Notes under the pieces: model-generated
What the model saw: the letters and a program-made list of their open reading frames with translations, nothing else
Told to the model about the DNA's origin: nothing
The model's database searches: none
In this document: positions 16,523 through 24,348 of the stretch, in pieces
Position numbering within the stretch: position 1 is the stretch's first letter
How the letters are laid out: every line of letters begins with the position of its first letter
From: DASQFQ01 sp038238015
Lineage (GTDB): Bacteria > Actinomycetota > Thermoleophilia > Solirubrobacterales > Solirubrobacteraceae
Reading direction: 5' to 3'
NCBI GenBank assembly: GCA_038238015.1
Contig: JBBRYA010000012.1
Span: 1 to 64,000 of the forward strand
DNA length: 64,000 nucleotides
Translations under genes and position numbers: made by a program

Positions 16523-17857
16523 ATGACCTCGCGTCGAATCCTTCCCGTGCTCGCCCTCCTGCTCGTCGGCTCGCTTGCAAGCCCGGCCGCCTCCCCCGCC
16601 GCCAAGCACCGGCCGGCACCGCGCAAGGGCGGCCACGTCCGCCTCGCCTGGCCGTCGAAGGCCCACCGCACCCGCGGCGATCGCCCGGGCAAGCTGATGG
16701 CGCGTTTCCTCGCCCGCCAGGTCGGCCCTGTCCGCGCGACGGCAGCCTCCAGCAGCGTCGCCCACGCCGCGACGACCGGCCCGCTGCAGGACTTCCTCCC
16801 GGCCGCGACCCCGGGCGCGCTGCGCCTCGTGCGCTCATTCGACATCCCGAGCGACGACCCGGCCGCCGCGCGCCTGGCCAACCGCTCCTTCACCTATGAC
16901 TCCGCGATCGCCGCGATCGCCCTAATCGGCGCCGGTGAGCGCGTGCAGGCCGAGCAGATCCTCGACCAGCTCGCCGCGCTGCAGCGCACCGATGGCTCGA
17001 TCGACTTCGCCTTCAACGTCGCCGACGGCTCGAGCATCCAGCAGTTCCGCACCGGCTCGATCGCGTGGATCGGCCTCGCGGCCACCGTCTACGGCAACAC
17101 CTACAACTCCAGCCGCTATGACAACCTCGCCGGCGGCGCCGCGCGCTGGGTACTCGCCCGTCAGCAGCCGAGCGGCCTGCTCGCCGGCGGCCCGGACGTG
17201 AGCTGGGTCTCCACCCAGCACAACCTCGTCGCCTGGTTCTTCCTCAACACGGTCGACAAGCACGCCACCGGCTACCCGCCGGGACAGCTCAAGAAGGACG
17301 CCGACTCCCTGGCCACCGCGATCCAGCGCGACCTGATCGTGAACGTCGACGCGACCAAGAGCGCGTTCGTTCAGGGCGCCGCCGACACGCTGCGCCCGCT
17401 CGATGTGCAGACGCTCGGCCTGCTCTTCCTCAGCCGCAACCCGGCGGGCAAGAGCGCCAACCCGAACCTGGCCCGCGTCCGCGCCTACCTGAACACGCTG
17501 GCCGTGAGCGGCCGCTCCGTCGACCGCTCGACCGACCCGGTCACCTTCAACCAGACCTACTCCGCGACCGGCCCGTTCTCGGGCTACCGCCCCTACGCCG
17601 AGGCGGGCCCCGACGTCCTGTGGGCCGAGGGCACCGCGCAGGTCCGCTACACCCTGCGCTCGCTGGGCGAGAGCACCACCGCGCTCAACGGCTCGATCGG
17701 CGCCTGGGACGCGATCACCTCCGGTCGCGGCGAGGGCCCGCTGGGCGCTGACCGGACCGTGACCGGCCATCTCGTCAACGAGTACCACGTGTGGCCGGCC
17801 TCGGCCGCCGCGAGCTGGACGCTGCTGGGCAGCACCACCACCCTGCTGGGCTTCTAG
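16523..17857 (+). CDS. Secreted protein with predicted alpha/alpha-toroid fold
   Basis: A 444-residue exported protein. It begins MTSRRILPVLALLLVGSLAS, a typical signal peptide ending near PAASPAA. The mature part has repeated helical segments with YDSAIAAIALIGAG, QILDQLAALQRTDGSIDFAF and TGSIAWIGLA, and a late WAEGTAQVRYTL. This pattern resembles six-hairpin glycoside hydrolase or polysaccharide lyase toroids. No catalytic acid pair could be assigned. An upstream in-frame TTG at 16463 overlapping the previous stop is possible but would put about 20 polar residues before the signal peptide. A role in cell-wall or exopolysaccharide processing is only a guess. Confidence 0.7.
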   Translation: MTSRRILPVLALLLVGSLASPAASPAAKHRPAPRKGGHVRLAWPSKAHRTRGDRPGKLMARFLARQVGPVRATAASSSVAHAATTGPLQDFLPAATPGALRLVRSFDIPSDDPAAARLANRSFTYDSAIAAIALIGAGERVQAEQILDQLAALQRTDGSIDFAFNVADGSSIQQFRTGSIAWIGLAATVYGNTYNSSRYDNLAGGAARWVLARQQPSGLLAGGPDVSWVSTQHNLVAWFFLNTVDKHATGYPPGQLKKDADSLATAIQRDLIVNVDATKSAFVQGAADTLRPLDVQTLGLLFLSRNPAGKSANPNLARVRAYLNTLAVSGRSVDRSTDPVTFNQTYSATGPFSGYRPYAEAGPDVLWAEGTAQVRYTLRSLGESTTALNGSIGAWDAITSGRGEGPLGADRTVTGHLVNEYHVWPASAAASWTLLGSTTTLLGF

Positions 17858-17887
17858 TGGCCTGAGGCGGAAGTTCGGGTGCAGCTG

Positions 17888-17958
17888 GTGGATGCCGGGG
17901 CGGGTCTGCCGGTGACCGGCATCCACTGTCGTACTGGTAGTCCGGCTGTGGATGCCGG
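17888..17958. terminator. Hairpin between convergent genes, with a third copy of the arm
   Basis: GTGGATGCCGG at 17888-17898 and its perfect complement at 17916-17926 form an 11-bp stem with a 17-base loop, placed between the ends of two convergent genes. A second direct copy of GTGGATGCCGG at 17948-17958 can pair with the same 3' arm. It probably acts as a bidirectional terminator. The rest of the 158-base gap (17858-18015) holds no gene that I can see. Confidence 0.55.
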
Positions 17959-18015
17959 GGGCCGGCAGGCGCGGTCCGGCGCCGCCAGATGCCCGCGAAC
18001 TTCTGACTCAGGGCG

Positions 18016-18978
18016 CTAGCCCGACAGGGAGTCGGTGCGCTCAGCGCGCTTGGCGTCGGAATCTGGATCGCGTCGGTCGGCGAGGACCGACGCGACGATC
18101 CCGAGCGCGAACGCCACGGCCACGACGGCCAGCGTGGCCGCCGTGCCGACCTTGTAGAGATCCTCGGCCAGCAGCTTGATAGCCACGAACGCGAGCACGA
18201 GCGCGATCGTCTCGTCGAGGTAGCGAAAGCGCCGGATCAGGCCCTCGACGAGCACGAACAGCGCGCGCATGCCGAGCAGGGCGAAGATGTTGCCCATCCA
18301 GATCAGCACCGAGTCGCGCGTGATCGCGAACGCGGCGGGGATCGAGTCGATCGCGAACGCGAGGTCGCCGGCGACGATCGCCGCCAGGCAGATCACCAGC
18401 GGCGTCGCGTAGCGCCGCCCGTCGCGTACGACGAACCAGCGCGGGCCGTGGAACTCGCCCGTGACGGGAAACACGCGCCGCACCATGCGCACGACGAAGT
18501 TGCTGTCGGGATCCACGCTCGAGGCGACCCCGCGCAGGATCCGGTAGGCGAGGAAGAGCAGCAGCACCCCGAGCACGTAGATGGCGGCGTGCAGTTGCTC
18601 GAGCAGGGCGACGCCGCCGAGGATCGCCAGGCCGCGCAGCACCAGCGCCGCAGCGATCCCCCAGAACAGCACGCGCGCACGCAGCTCGGCCGGGACGCCG
18701 AAGTAGGCGAAGAGCAGCAGGAACACGAACAGGTTGTCGAGCGAGAGCGAGCGCTCGATGAAGTACACGGTCGTGTAGGTGATCGCGTCATCGGGCCCGT
18801 GGGTGTCGAGGAAGAAGATCACCAGCGCCGCCAGAAGCGAGACGACGATCCAGCCGATGCTCCACACCACGCCCTCGCGGAAGCTCGGCTCGCGTCCGCG
18901 CGCGAAGAAGTGCAGGTCGACCCACAGCAGCGCGACCGTCAGGCCCGCGAGCGCGACCCAGGGAACGACCTCGCTCAT
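18016..18978 (-). CDS. TerC/Alx-family membrane protein
   Basis: A 320-residue integral membrane protein with about nine membrane spans. It carries the conserved acidic membrane motifs of the TerC/Alx family: ERSLSLDNLFVFLLL and AGDLAFAIDSIPAAFAI. Alx-type members export manganese, and TerC-type proteins are tied to metal stress and metalation of exported enzymes. Its ATG overlaps the stop of the upstream cation antiporter gene (TGATG), so the two form a cation-handling operon. The C terminus is charged and cytosolic. No riboswitch is seen upstream of the pair. Confidence 0.9.
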   Translation of the reverse strand: MSEVVPWVALAGLTVALLWVDLHFFARGREPSFREGVVWSIGWIVVSLLAALVIFFLDTHGPDDAITYTTVYFIERSLSLDNLFVFLLLFAYFGVPAELRARVLFWGIAAALVLRGLAILGGVALLEQLHAAIYVLGVLLLFLAYRILRGVASSVDPDSNFVVRMVRRVFPVTGEFHGPRWFVVRDGRRYATPLVICLAAIVAGDLAFAIDSIPAAFAITRDSVLIWMGNIFALLGMRALFVLVEGLIRRFRYLDETIALVLAFVAIKLLAEDLYKVGTAATLAVVAVAFALGIVASVLADRRDPDSDAKRAERTDSLSG

Positions 18979-20090
18979 CCCACGAAGTAGAACGTCAGGC
19001 CCAGCACCGCGTAGAGCGCGAGCAGCTGCAGCCCCTCAAACCACGTCGACTCGCCCTCGTAGGTGACCGCCTGGGCCACCAGCACCGCGAGGAACAGGGC
19101 TCCGAGCTCGAAGCCGTTGAACACCAGCGCCATCGGGAACGGCCCGACCACCAGCGAGAGCAGGACGAGCACCGGCGCGGCGAACAGCGCGATCTGTGCG
19201 CTCGAGCCGATGGCGATGTTCACCGACAGGTCCATGCGGTCGCGCTTGGCGAAGTAGACCGCCACCCAGTGCTCGGCGGCGTTGCCGACGATCGCCACGA
19301 CGATCACGCCGACGAAGAACGGCGACAGCCCGACGGTCTTGGAGGCCTCCGTGATCGACCCGACGAGGATCTCCGACATCACGCCGACCGCGACGCCGGC
19401 GATCGCCAGCATCATCACGCTGCGCCGCACGGTCCAGGGCTCGCCGACGTGGTCGTCGGCCGCGTGCTCTGGGTTGAAGAGGTCCTTGTGCGTACGCAGC
19501 GAGAACACGAGCCCGGCGGCGTAGGTGAGCAGGAGGATCACCGCGACGCCGATCGAGAGCGACTCGATGTCGCCGCTGAAGTCCACGGCCTTGGCCTCTG
19601 GCCGCGGCAGCCCGCCGCGCTCCACCAGCTGGAAGATCGCCGGCATGGCGAGCGCCGCGGCGGCAAGCAGCAGCATGCCCGACTGCACGGCGGTGGCGGT
19701 GCGGTCAAAGCGCTGGCGCTCGCGGCCCAGGCCGCCGATGAGCATCGAGGCGCCCATCACGAGCAGGACGTTGCCGAGGATCGAGCCGATCAGCGACGCC
19801 TTGACGACCTCCTGCAGCCCCTCGCGCAGGGCGAAGACCGCGATGATCAGCTCGGGCGCGTTGCCGAAGGTGACGTTGAGGAAGCCGCCGATACCGGGCC
19901 CCGAGCGCGCCGCCAGCTCCTCGGTGGCGCGGCCCATCAGCGCGGCGGTGGGGATGACGCCGAGCGCGGAGGCGCCGAAGATGATCGACGGGTCGGCGTG
20001 GGAGAGCTCCAGCACGATCGCGATCGGGATGAACGGCACGAGCAGGTAGGGCCAGCCCGAGCCGCTGAGCAGGAAGCGCACGCTCACCAT
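18975..20090 (-). CDS. Ca2+/H+ antiporter (CaxA family)
   Basis: A 371-residue cation/proton exchanger of the CaCA superfamily with 11 or so membrane segments. The two alpha repeats are visible as FLNVTFGNAPELIIA and VAIVGNAAEHWVAV, each with the ion-binding acidic residue. An acidic loop joins the halves. It should move Ca2+ (or other divalent cations) out of the cytosol in exchange for protons. A TAGCTT hexamer lies 4 bases before ATG 20090 and 7 bases before GTG 20087, so the true start may be GTG 20087. It is the first gene of a two-gene operon with the TerC-like gene and is divergent from an aldo/keto reductase. Confidence 0.93.
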   Translation of the reverse strand: MVSVRFLLSGSGWPYLLVPFIPIAIVLELSHADPSIIFGASALGVIPTAALMGRATEELAARSGPGIGGFLNVTFGNAPELIIAVFALREGLQEVVKASLIGSILGNVLLVMGASMLIGGLGRERQRFDRTATAVQSGMLLLAAAALAMPAIFQLVERGGLPRPEAKAVDFSGDIESLSIGVAVILLLTYAAGLVFSLRTHKDLFNPEHAADDHVGEPWTVRRSVMMLAIAGVAVGVMSEILVGSITEASKTVGLSPFFVGVIVVAIVGNAAEHWVAVYFAKRDRMDLSVNIAIGSSAQIALFAAPVLVLLSLVVGPFPMALVFNGFELGALFLAVLVAQAVTYEGESTWFEGLQLLALYAVLGLTFYFVG

Positions 20091-20117
20091 GCGTAAGCTA
20101 CCGGCGCGCGCGTTTCC

Positions 20118-20123
20118 TAGACT
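20118..20123 (+). promoter_or_regulatory. -10 element (TAGACT), likely leaderless
   Basis: TAGACT ends 8 bases before ATG 20132 of the aldo/keto reductase. There is no Shine-Dalgarno and no clear -35. Confidence 0.45.
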
Positions 20124-20131
20124 TCACGTGG

Positions 20132-21124
20132 ATGCGGCGGCGCAGCTTCGGCGACTCGGGACTGGAGACCTCGGCGGTCGGCTTCGGCACGTGGGCGCTG
20201 GGCTCGGACTGGTGGGGCGAGCACGAGGACGCCGAGCGGCTGGTCGCCTGCGCTCTGGAGAACGGCATCACGTTCTTCGATACCGGCGACACCTACGGCC
20301 AGGGCGTCAACGAGGACATGGTGGGCGCGGCGCTGCAGAGCTCGGGCCGCCCGCGCGACGCCTACGAGCTCTCGACCAAGTTCGGCTACGTGCTCGACGC
20401 CGACCGCACCGACCACAAGGAGTCCGAGCGCCCGCACGACTGGTCCCCGGCGCACACCCGCCGCGCGCTCGAGGCGTCGCTGCGCCGGCTGCGCACCGAC
20501 TACGTCGACCTCTACCAGCTGCACAACCCGCGCATGGACGGCATCGAGGCCGACGAGCTCTTCGCCGGCCTCGAGGCGCTGAAGGCCGAGGGCAAGCTGC
20601 GCCACTACGGCGTCGCGCTGGGCCCGAAGATCGGCTGGCGCGACGAGGGCGTGCGCGTGATCGAGGAGCGCCCCGGCCTGACCTCGCTGCAGACCGTCTA
20701 CAACCTGCTCGAGCAGGCGCCGGGCGCGGAGTTCCTCGAGGTCGCCGAGCGCCACGGCGTCGGCGTGATCGCCCGCGTGCCCACCTCCTCGGGGCTGCTC
20801 GAGGGCCATCTCACGCCCGAGCACACCTTCGAGGGCAACGACCACCGCCGCCACCGCCCGCGCTCGTGGCTGATCGAGGGCCTGCAGAAGGTCGACCAGC
20901 TCGGCTTCCTGCTGCGCGACGGCGAGCGCACGCTCGCCCAGGCCGCGTTCAAGTACGTCCTGGCCCAGCCCGCCATCGGCTGCGTCGTCCACACCGTCAA
21001 CACGACCGCCCAGCTCGAGGAGTGGGCGGCCGCCGGCTCCGACCGCGTCCCGGACCTCGACGAGGACGAGCTCGCCCGCGTCGAAGAGCTCTACAGCGCC
21101 GGCTTCGGCCTCGCGACCGCCTAA
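20132..21124 (+). CDS. Aldo/keto reductase
   Basis: A 330-residue NAD(P)H-dependent (beta/alpha)8 oxidoreductase. The catalytic tetrad is visible: Asp in FFDTGDTYGQG, Tyr of the same motif, Lys in LSTKFGYV and His in YQLHNPR. GVALGPK and the late AQPAIGCVVHTVNT lie where the cofactor phosphate site is expected. The subfamily is of the general stress or sugar aldehyde type; the substrate is unknown. The start is supported by a TAGACT -10 just upstream. It is monocistronic, with a convergent neighbour starting 4 bases after its stop. Confidence 0.92.
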   Translation: MRRRSFGDSGLETSAVGFGTWALGSDWWGEHEDAERLVACALENGITFFDTGDTYGQGVNEDMVGAALQSSGRPRDAYELSTKFGYVLDADRTDHKESERPHDWSPAHTRRALEASLRRLRTDYVDLYQLHNPRMDGIEADELFAGLEALKAEGKLRHYGVALGPKIGWRDEGVRVIEERPGLTSLQTVYNLLEQAPGAEFLEVAERHGVGVIARVPTSSGLLEGHLTPEHTFEGNDHRRHRPRSWLIEGLQKVDQLGFLLRDGERTLAQAAFKYVLAQPAIGCVVHTVNTTAQLEEWAAAGSDRVPDLDEDELARVEELYSAGFGLATA

Positions 21125-21128
21125 GCGG

Positions 21129-21560
21129 TCACCTGCCCGACCGCCCGTCGAAGGGCGAGCCCGAGTAGAAGAAGAACCAGACCTCGAACGCGGCGACGCC
21201 GAGCACGACGACGATCACCATCACGTACTCGGCGGCCGACAGCGGCGCCTGGACGCCTCCCGTCTCGTGCGGGCGGTCGCCGCTCATGGCCCGCAGCCAC
21301 GGCGTGTGGCGCCGGACCGCGGGCTGGTGGCCGGTGAGACGGTCGTGCGTGGCCTGGAGCACCGCCAGCACCCGGACCAGGGCGAAGGCCACGGCACCGA
21401 TCGTGAGCGCCACCACGGCGACGGCCAGCATGCTGATCCCGGAGGAGGGAGCGACCCGCGAGCCGACCCACACGCCGAGCAGCGGCGCGCCGGTCCAGAT
21501 GTTCAGCGCGACGATCGCCATCGCGGCGATCAGGCCCACCTTCTCCAGCCGCACCCTCAT
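21129..21560 (-). CDS. Conserved three-span membrane protein
   Basis: A 143-residue protein with hydrophobic segments at about 8-30, 45-65 and 110-130, a cytosolic loop with RRHTPWLRAMSGDRPHE, and a C-terminal FEVWFFFYSGSPF. The same layout recurs in the protein encoded at 51696-52172 (third span ending in FAYWFLIIQGPG), so the two may be distant paralogues. No enzyme motif is present. A TAGCGT hexamer ends 6 bases before the ATG, supporting the start. Confidence 0.7.
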   Translation of the reverse strand: MRVRLEKVGLIAAMAIVALNIWTGAPLLGVWVGSRVAPSSGISMLAVAVVALTIGAVAFALVRVLAVLQATHDRLTGHQPAVRRHTPWLRAMSGDRPHETGGVQAPLSAAEYVMVIVVVLGVAAFEVWFFFYSGSPFDGRSGR

Positions 21561-21566
21561 GGGCCG

Positions 21567-21572
21567 ACGCTA
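21567..21572 (-). promoter_or_regulatory. -10 element (TAGCGT), likely leaderless
   Basis: TAGCGT lies 6 bases before ATG 21560 of the three-span membrane protein; no Shine-Dalgarno is seen. Confidence 0.35.
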
Positions 21573-21592
21573 CCGGCTGCGGGGGGGGCGGT

Positions 21593-22672
21593 CTACGGGG
21601 CGGTCAGCAGGTCCGCGCACTTGCGGGCCTTGGTGGCGTCGCCGCCGGCGTCCGTGACGCACTTGGAGTACTTCTGGAGGTTCTTGTTGGAGGAGCCCGA
21701 GCCCGAGCCCGAGCTCGATCCGGTGCTGCCCGCGCTGCCCGCGCTGCCGGTGCCCAGGCCGCCCAGCCCGAGGCTGCCGAGGCTCGAGAGCAGCTGGGCG
21801 AAGGGCTTGGCGCCCGAGGGCTCGGGAACCGTCTGGTCCTTGTTGACGTCGGAGATCGAGAAGTCGAGGTTGACCGCGGCCGAGCCCGTCTGGCCCTTCG
21901 GCGCGGTGACGTTGAGCGCGATCACCATGCGGCGCAGGATCGAGTCGTCCTTGCCGGTGTAGATCTCGACCGTCGGATTCTTCACCGACTGGCTCACCTG
22001 CTGCTTCTGGGCCGGGGTGAGCTGCGACGGGAGCTTCCGCGCGGTCTGGACGCCGAGCTGCTTGGTCTTCGCGAGCGCGTTGTTGACGTCGTCGAGCAGC
22101 CGGGGGACGTTCACGCCGCCGGTGATCTTGATCGTGTCGTCGCTGCCGACCTTGGCATCGCCGGCGTTGCGGGCGTTGGTCAGCCAGTTGCGCGGGTTCA
22201 GGCCGAGCGTCGAGAGCGAGGTGTTCTGCTTGGCGCCCTGCTTCTGGGCCTGCTCGTAGCCGGTGCGGAACTGCTTGAAGACCGGGTCGGAGACCACGTA
22301 GTCGTTCCCCTGGAAGTTGACGAAGCCCTTCTCGCCGGTCGAGCTGATGCCGGCCTTGATGCTCTGGCCCGCGCCGTCGAACGTGAAGTCGATCTTGAAC
22401 TTGGGCAGCTTCTGGCCGCCCTGGCTCTGGAACGGGCCGCCGAGCTTGAGCGTGACCGGGCCGTTGACGCCCTGGGCGCCCTTGGCGTCGACGCGCAGGG
22501 TCAGGGCGAGCTTGCCCGACTTGACCTTCTTGCTGCCCGAGAACGTGTTCTTGAGCAGCGTGTCGACGCTGGTGTCCGAGCTGGCCGAGCTGCCCCCACC
22601 GCAGGCGGCGAGCGCGAGCGAGGCGAGAGCGGCGAGAACGAGGAGGAGCAGCGGGCGCAGGGGGACGATCAT
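21593..22672 (-). CDS. Lipoprotein, LppX/LprG-like
   Basis: A 359-residue exported lipoprotein. The signal peptide ends in a lipobox LALAAC with the Cys at about residue 24. The mature domain (about 30-275) alternates beta strands with segments such as GKLALTLRVDAKG and KFKIDFTFDGAGQSIKAG, which resembles the LolA/LppX/LprG half-barrel used to carry lipids across the envelope. The C terminus has a low-complexity Gly/Ser stretch (about 305-330), then a two-Cys tail (KYSKCVTDAGGD, then ARKCADLL). The fold call is inference. A TATAAG about 11-12 bases upstream of the ATG may be its -10. Confidence 0.7.
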   Translation of the reverse strand: MIVPLRPLLLLVLAALASLALAACGGGSSASSDTSVDTLLKNTFSGSKKVKSGKLALTLRVDAKGAQGVNGPVTLKLGGPFQSQGGQKLPKFKIDFTFDGAGQSIKAGISSTGEKGFVNFQGNDYVVSDPVFKQFRTGYEQAQKQGAKQNTSLSTLGLNPRNWLTNARNAGDAKVGSDDTIKITGGVNVPRLLDDVNNALAKTKQLGVQTARKLPSQLTPAQKQQVSQSVKNPTVEIYTGKDDSILRRMVIALNVTAPKGQTGSAAVNLDFSISDVNKDQTVPEPSGAKPFAQLLSSLGSLGLGGLGTGSAGSAGSTGSSSGSGSGSSNKNLQKYSKCVTDAGGDATKARKCADLLTAP

Positions 22673-22724
22673 GGCGCGAATCGACTTATAGCAGCGGGTG
22701 TGTTGGGCATATGTTGGGCTTCCC

Positions 22725-22730
22725 TAGACT
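22725..22730 (+). promoter_or_regulatory. Promoter of the ArsA-type ATPase gene
   Basis: TTGGGC (22703-22708), a 16-base spacer and TAGACT form a plausible promoter; the -10 ends 12 bases before ATG 22743. Any leader would be only a few bases. Confidence 0.45.
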
Positions 22731-22742
22731 CCGCGGGCCTGC

Positions 22743-23912
22743 ATGCGACCCCGGACGATCCTCTACACGGGCAAGGGCGGTGTCGGCAAGACCTCGGTGG
22801 CAGCCGCGACCGCTCGTCGCTGCGCCGCCGCCGGCCGGCGGACGATCGTCCTTTCGACGGACCCGGCCCATTCCCTCGCCGACGTGCTCGAGACGCCCGT
22901 CGGCGCCCAGCCGACGGCGGTGGGCGACGGGCTGTGGGCGCAGCAGGTCCAGGCCCAGGAGGAGCTCGAGCTCCACTGGTCCGCGGTCCAGGACTGGCTG
23001 GGCGGGCTGCTGATGGACCAGGGCGTGGACCGGATCGCCGCCGAGGAGCTCACCGTGCCGCCCGGCGGCGACGAGCTGTTCAGCCTGCTCCAGCTCAAGC
23101 GCCACTTCGAGTCCGGCGACTGGGACGTGATCGTGGTCGACTGCGCGCCCACCGGCGAGACGCTGCGGCTGCTGTCGTTCCCGGACGTCGCGCGCTGGTG
23201 GCTCGACAAGGTCTTCGGCCGCGAGCGCCAGCTGATGGCGGCCGCGCGGCCGATCGCGCGCACCTTCTTCGACGTGACGCTGCCCGACGAGCGCGTGTTC
23301 GGCGAGATCCAGGCGCTCATGCACAACCTGATCGCGATGAACGAGATCCTGCGCGACCGCTCGGCGGTCTCGCTGCGGCTGGTGATGACGCCCGACCGGA
23401 TGGTGATCGCCGAGTCGATGCGGACCTTCACCTACCTCTCCCTCTACGGGTATCTGACCGATGCCGTGGTGGTCAACCGCATCTTCCCCGACGCCGTCGA
23501 GGGCACGTACTTCGGCGCCTGGCGCGAGGTGCAGCGCGAGCAGCTCGAGCTCGTCGAGTCGGGCTTCGCTCCCGTGCCGATCCTGCGCGCGCCGTACTTC
23601 GAGCAGGAGGTCCTCGGGGCGGGGATGCTCGACCGCCTGGGAGCGGCGCTGTTCGCCGAGAGCGACGCCGCCGCGGTCCTCCACGACACGGTCGACCGAG
23701 AGCTCACGCTCGACGGCGACCACGCCGAGCTGCGGCTCGACCTCCCGTTCGCCGAGAAGGGCGACATCTCGCTGAAGAAGATCGGCCTCGAGCTCGTGGT
23801 GCGGGTGGACGGTCAGAAGCGCACGATCATCCTGCCGCCGGCGCTGGCACCGTTCCAGCCCGCCTCCGCCTCGTTCTCCGACGGCGCGCTGCTGGTGAGC
23901 TTCCGTGGCTGA
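22743..23912 (+). CDS. ArsA/GET3-type ATPase with C-terminal HSP20-like domain
   Basis: A 389-residue P-loop ATPase. It has the deviant Walker A GKGGVGKTS, the ArsA signature STDPAHSLADVL and a switch region VVDCAPTGETLRLLSFPD. The C-terminal 75 residues (ELTLDGDHAELRLDLPFAEK, then RTIILPPAL) look like the ArsA_HSP20 alpha-crystallin domain found in actinobacterial and plastid homologues. No arsenic genes are nearby, and no metal-binding cysteine triad is evident, so a role in protein or membrane-protein handling is more likely than arsenite export. It overlaps the next gene by 8 bases. Confidence 0.88.
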   Translation: MRPRTILYTGKGGVGKTSVAAATARRCAAAGRRTIVLSTDPAHSLADVLETPVGAQPTAVGDGLWAQQVQAQEELELHWSAVQDWLGGLLMDQGVDRIAAEELTVPPGGDELFSLLQLKRHFESGDWDVIVVDCAPTGETLRLLSFPDVARWWLDKVFGRERQLMAAARPIARTFFDVTLPDERVFGEIQALMHNLIAMNEILRDRSAVSLRLVMTPDRMVIAESMRTFTYLSLYGYLTDAVVVNRIFPDAVEGTYFGAWREVQREQLELVESGFAPVPILRAPYFEQEVLGAGMLDRLGAALFAESDAAAVLHDTVDRELTLDGDHAELRLDLPFAEKGDISLKKIGLELVVRVDGQKRTIILPPALAPFQPASASFSDGALLVSFRG

Positions 23913-24267
23913 GCCCGACCCCCTGGCGCAAGTGCGCGAGCAGGTCGACGCCGCCTACGCCGCGGCCGACCGCCTCGTGCGCGAGGCCGAGGCCGCGGCT
24001 CGCGGGCGCGTCGGCGAGGTGCCGCGCAACGGCTGGGAGGGGGCGCGCGAGGAGCGCGAGCGCGGCGCGTTCGCCGAGCTGCAGGCGCTGGCCGGGCTGA
24101 TCGACGCCGCGCGGACCTCGGTGCCGCCGGAGATCGTGCGGCAGCTGGCGGAGGCGGCGCGACAGCTGCTGATTGCCCTGCGCGCGCTGATCGACTGGTG
24201 GGTGCAGCGGCTCGAGACCAAGTCTGAGACGCCGGTCGTCGAGGTCCAAGACATACCGATTGACTAG
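23905..24267 (+). CDS. Small helical protein coupled to the ArsA-type ATPase
   Basis: A 120-residue, Ala/Glu-rich, helix-forming protein. The GTG start lies inside the end of the ATPase gene, so translation is coupled. It has an amphipathic N-terminal helix (VREQVDAAYAAADRLVREAE) and a more hydrophobic helix (RQLLIALRALIDWWVQRL). No family is recognised. A gene of this size directly after an ArsA-type ATPase suggests an adaptor or partner protein. Confidence 0.65.
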   Translation: MAEPDPLAQVREQVDAAYAAADRLVREAEAAARGRVGEVPRNGWEGAREERERGAFAELQALAGLIDAARTSVPPEIVRQLAEAARQLLIALRALIDWWVQRLETKSETPVVEVQDIPID

Positions 24268-24348
24268 TCCGCCGCTTGCATGACGTCCTGCATATGTGGG
24301 AGCGTCGGCGATCTTGCCTCTGACCGATCGCCACGAAAGGCGCCCCTC

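Noticed and set aside
18975..20131. A yybP-ykoY manganese riboswitch before the cax-terC pair
   Set aside because: Only 41 bases separate cax from the divergent gene and none of the conserved riboswitch segments is present.
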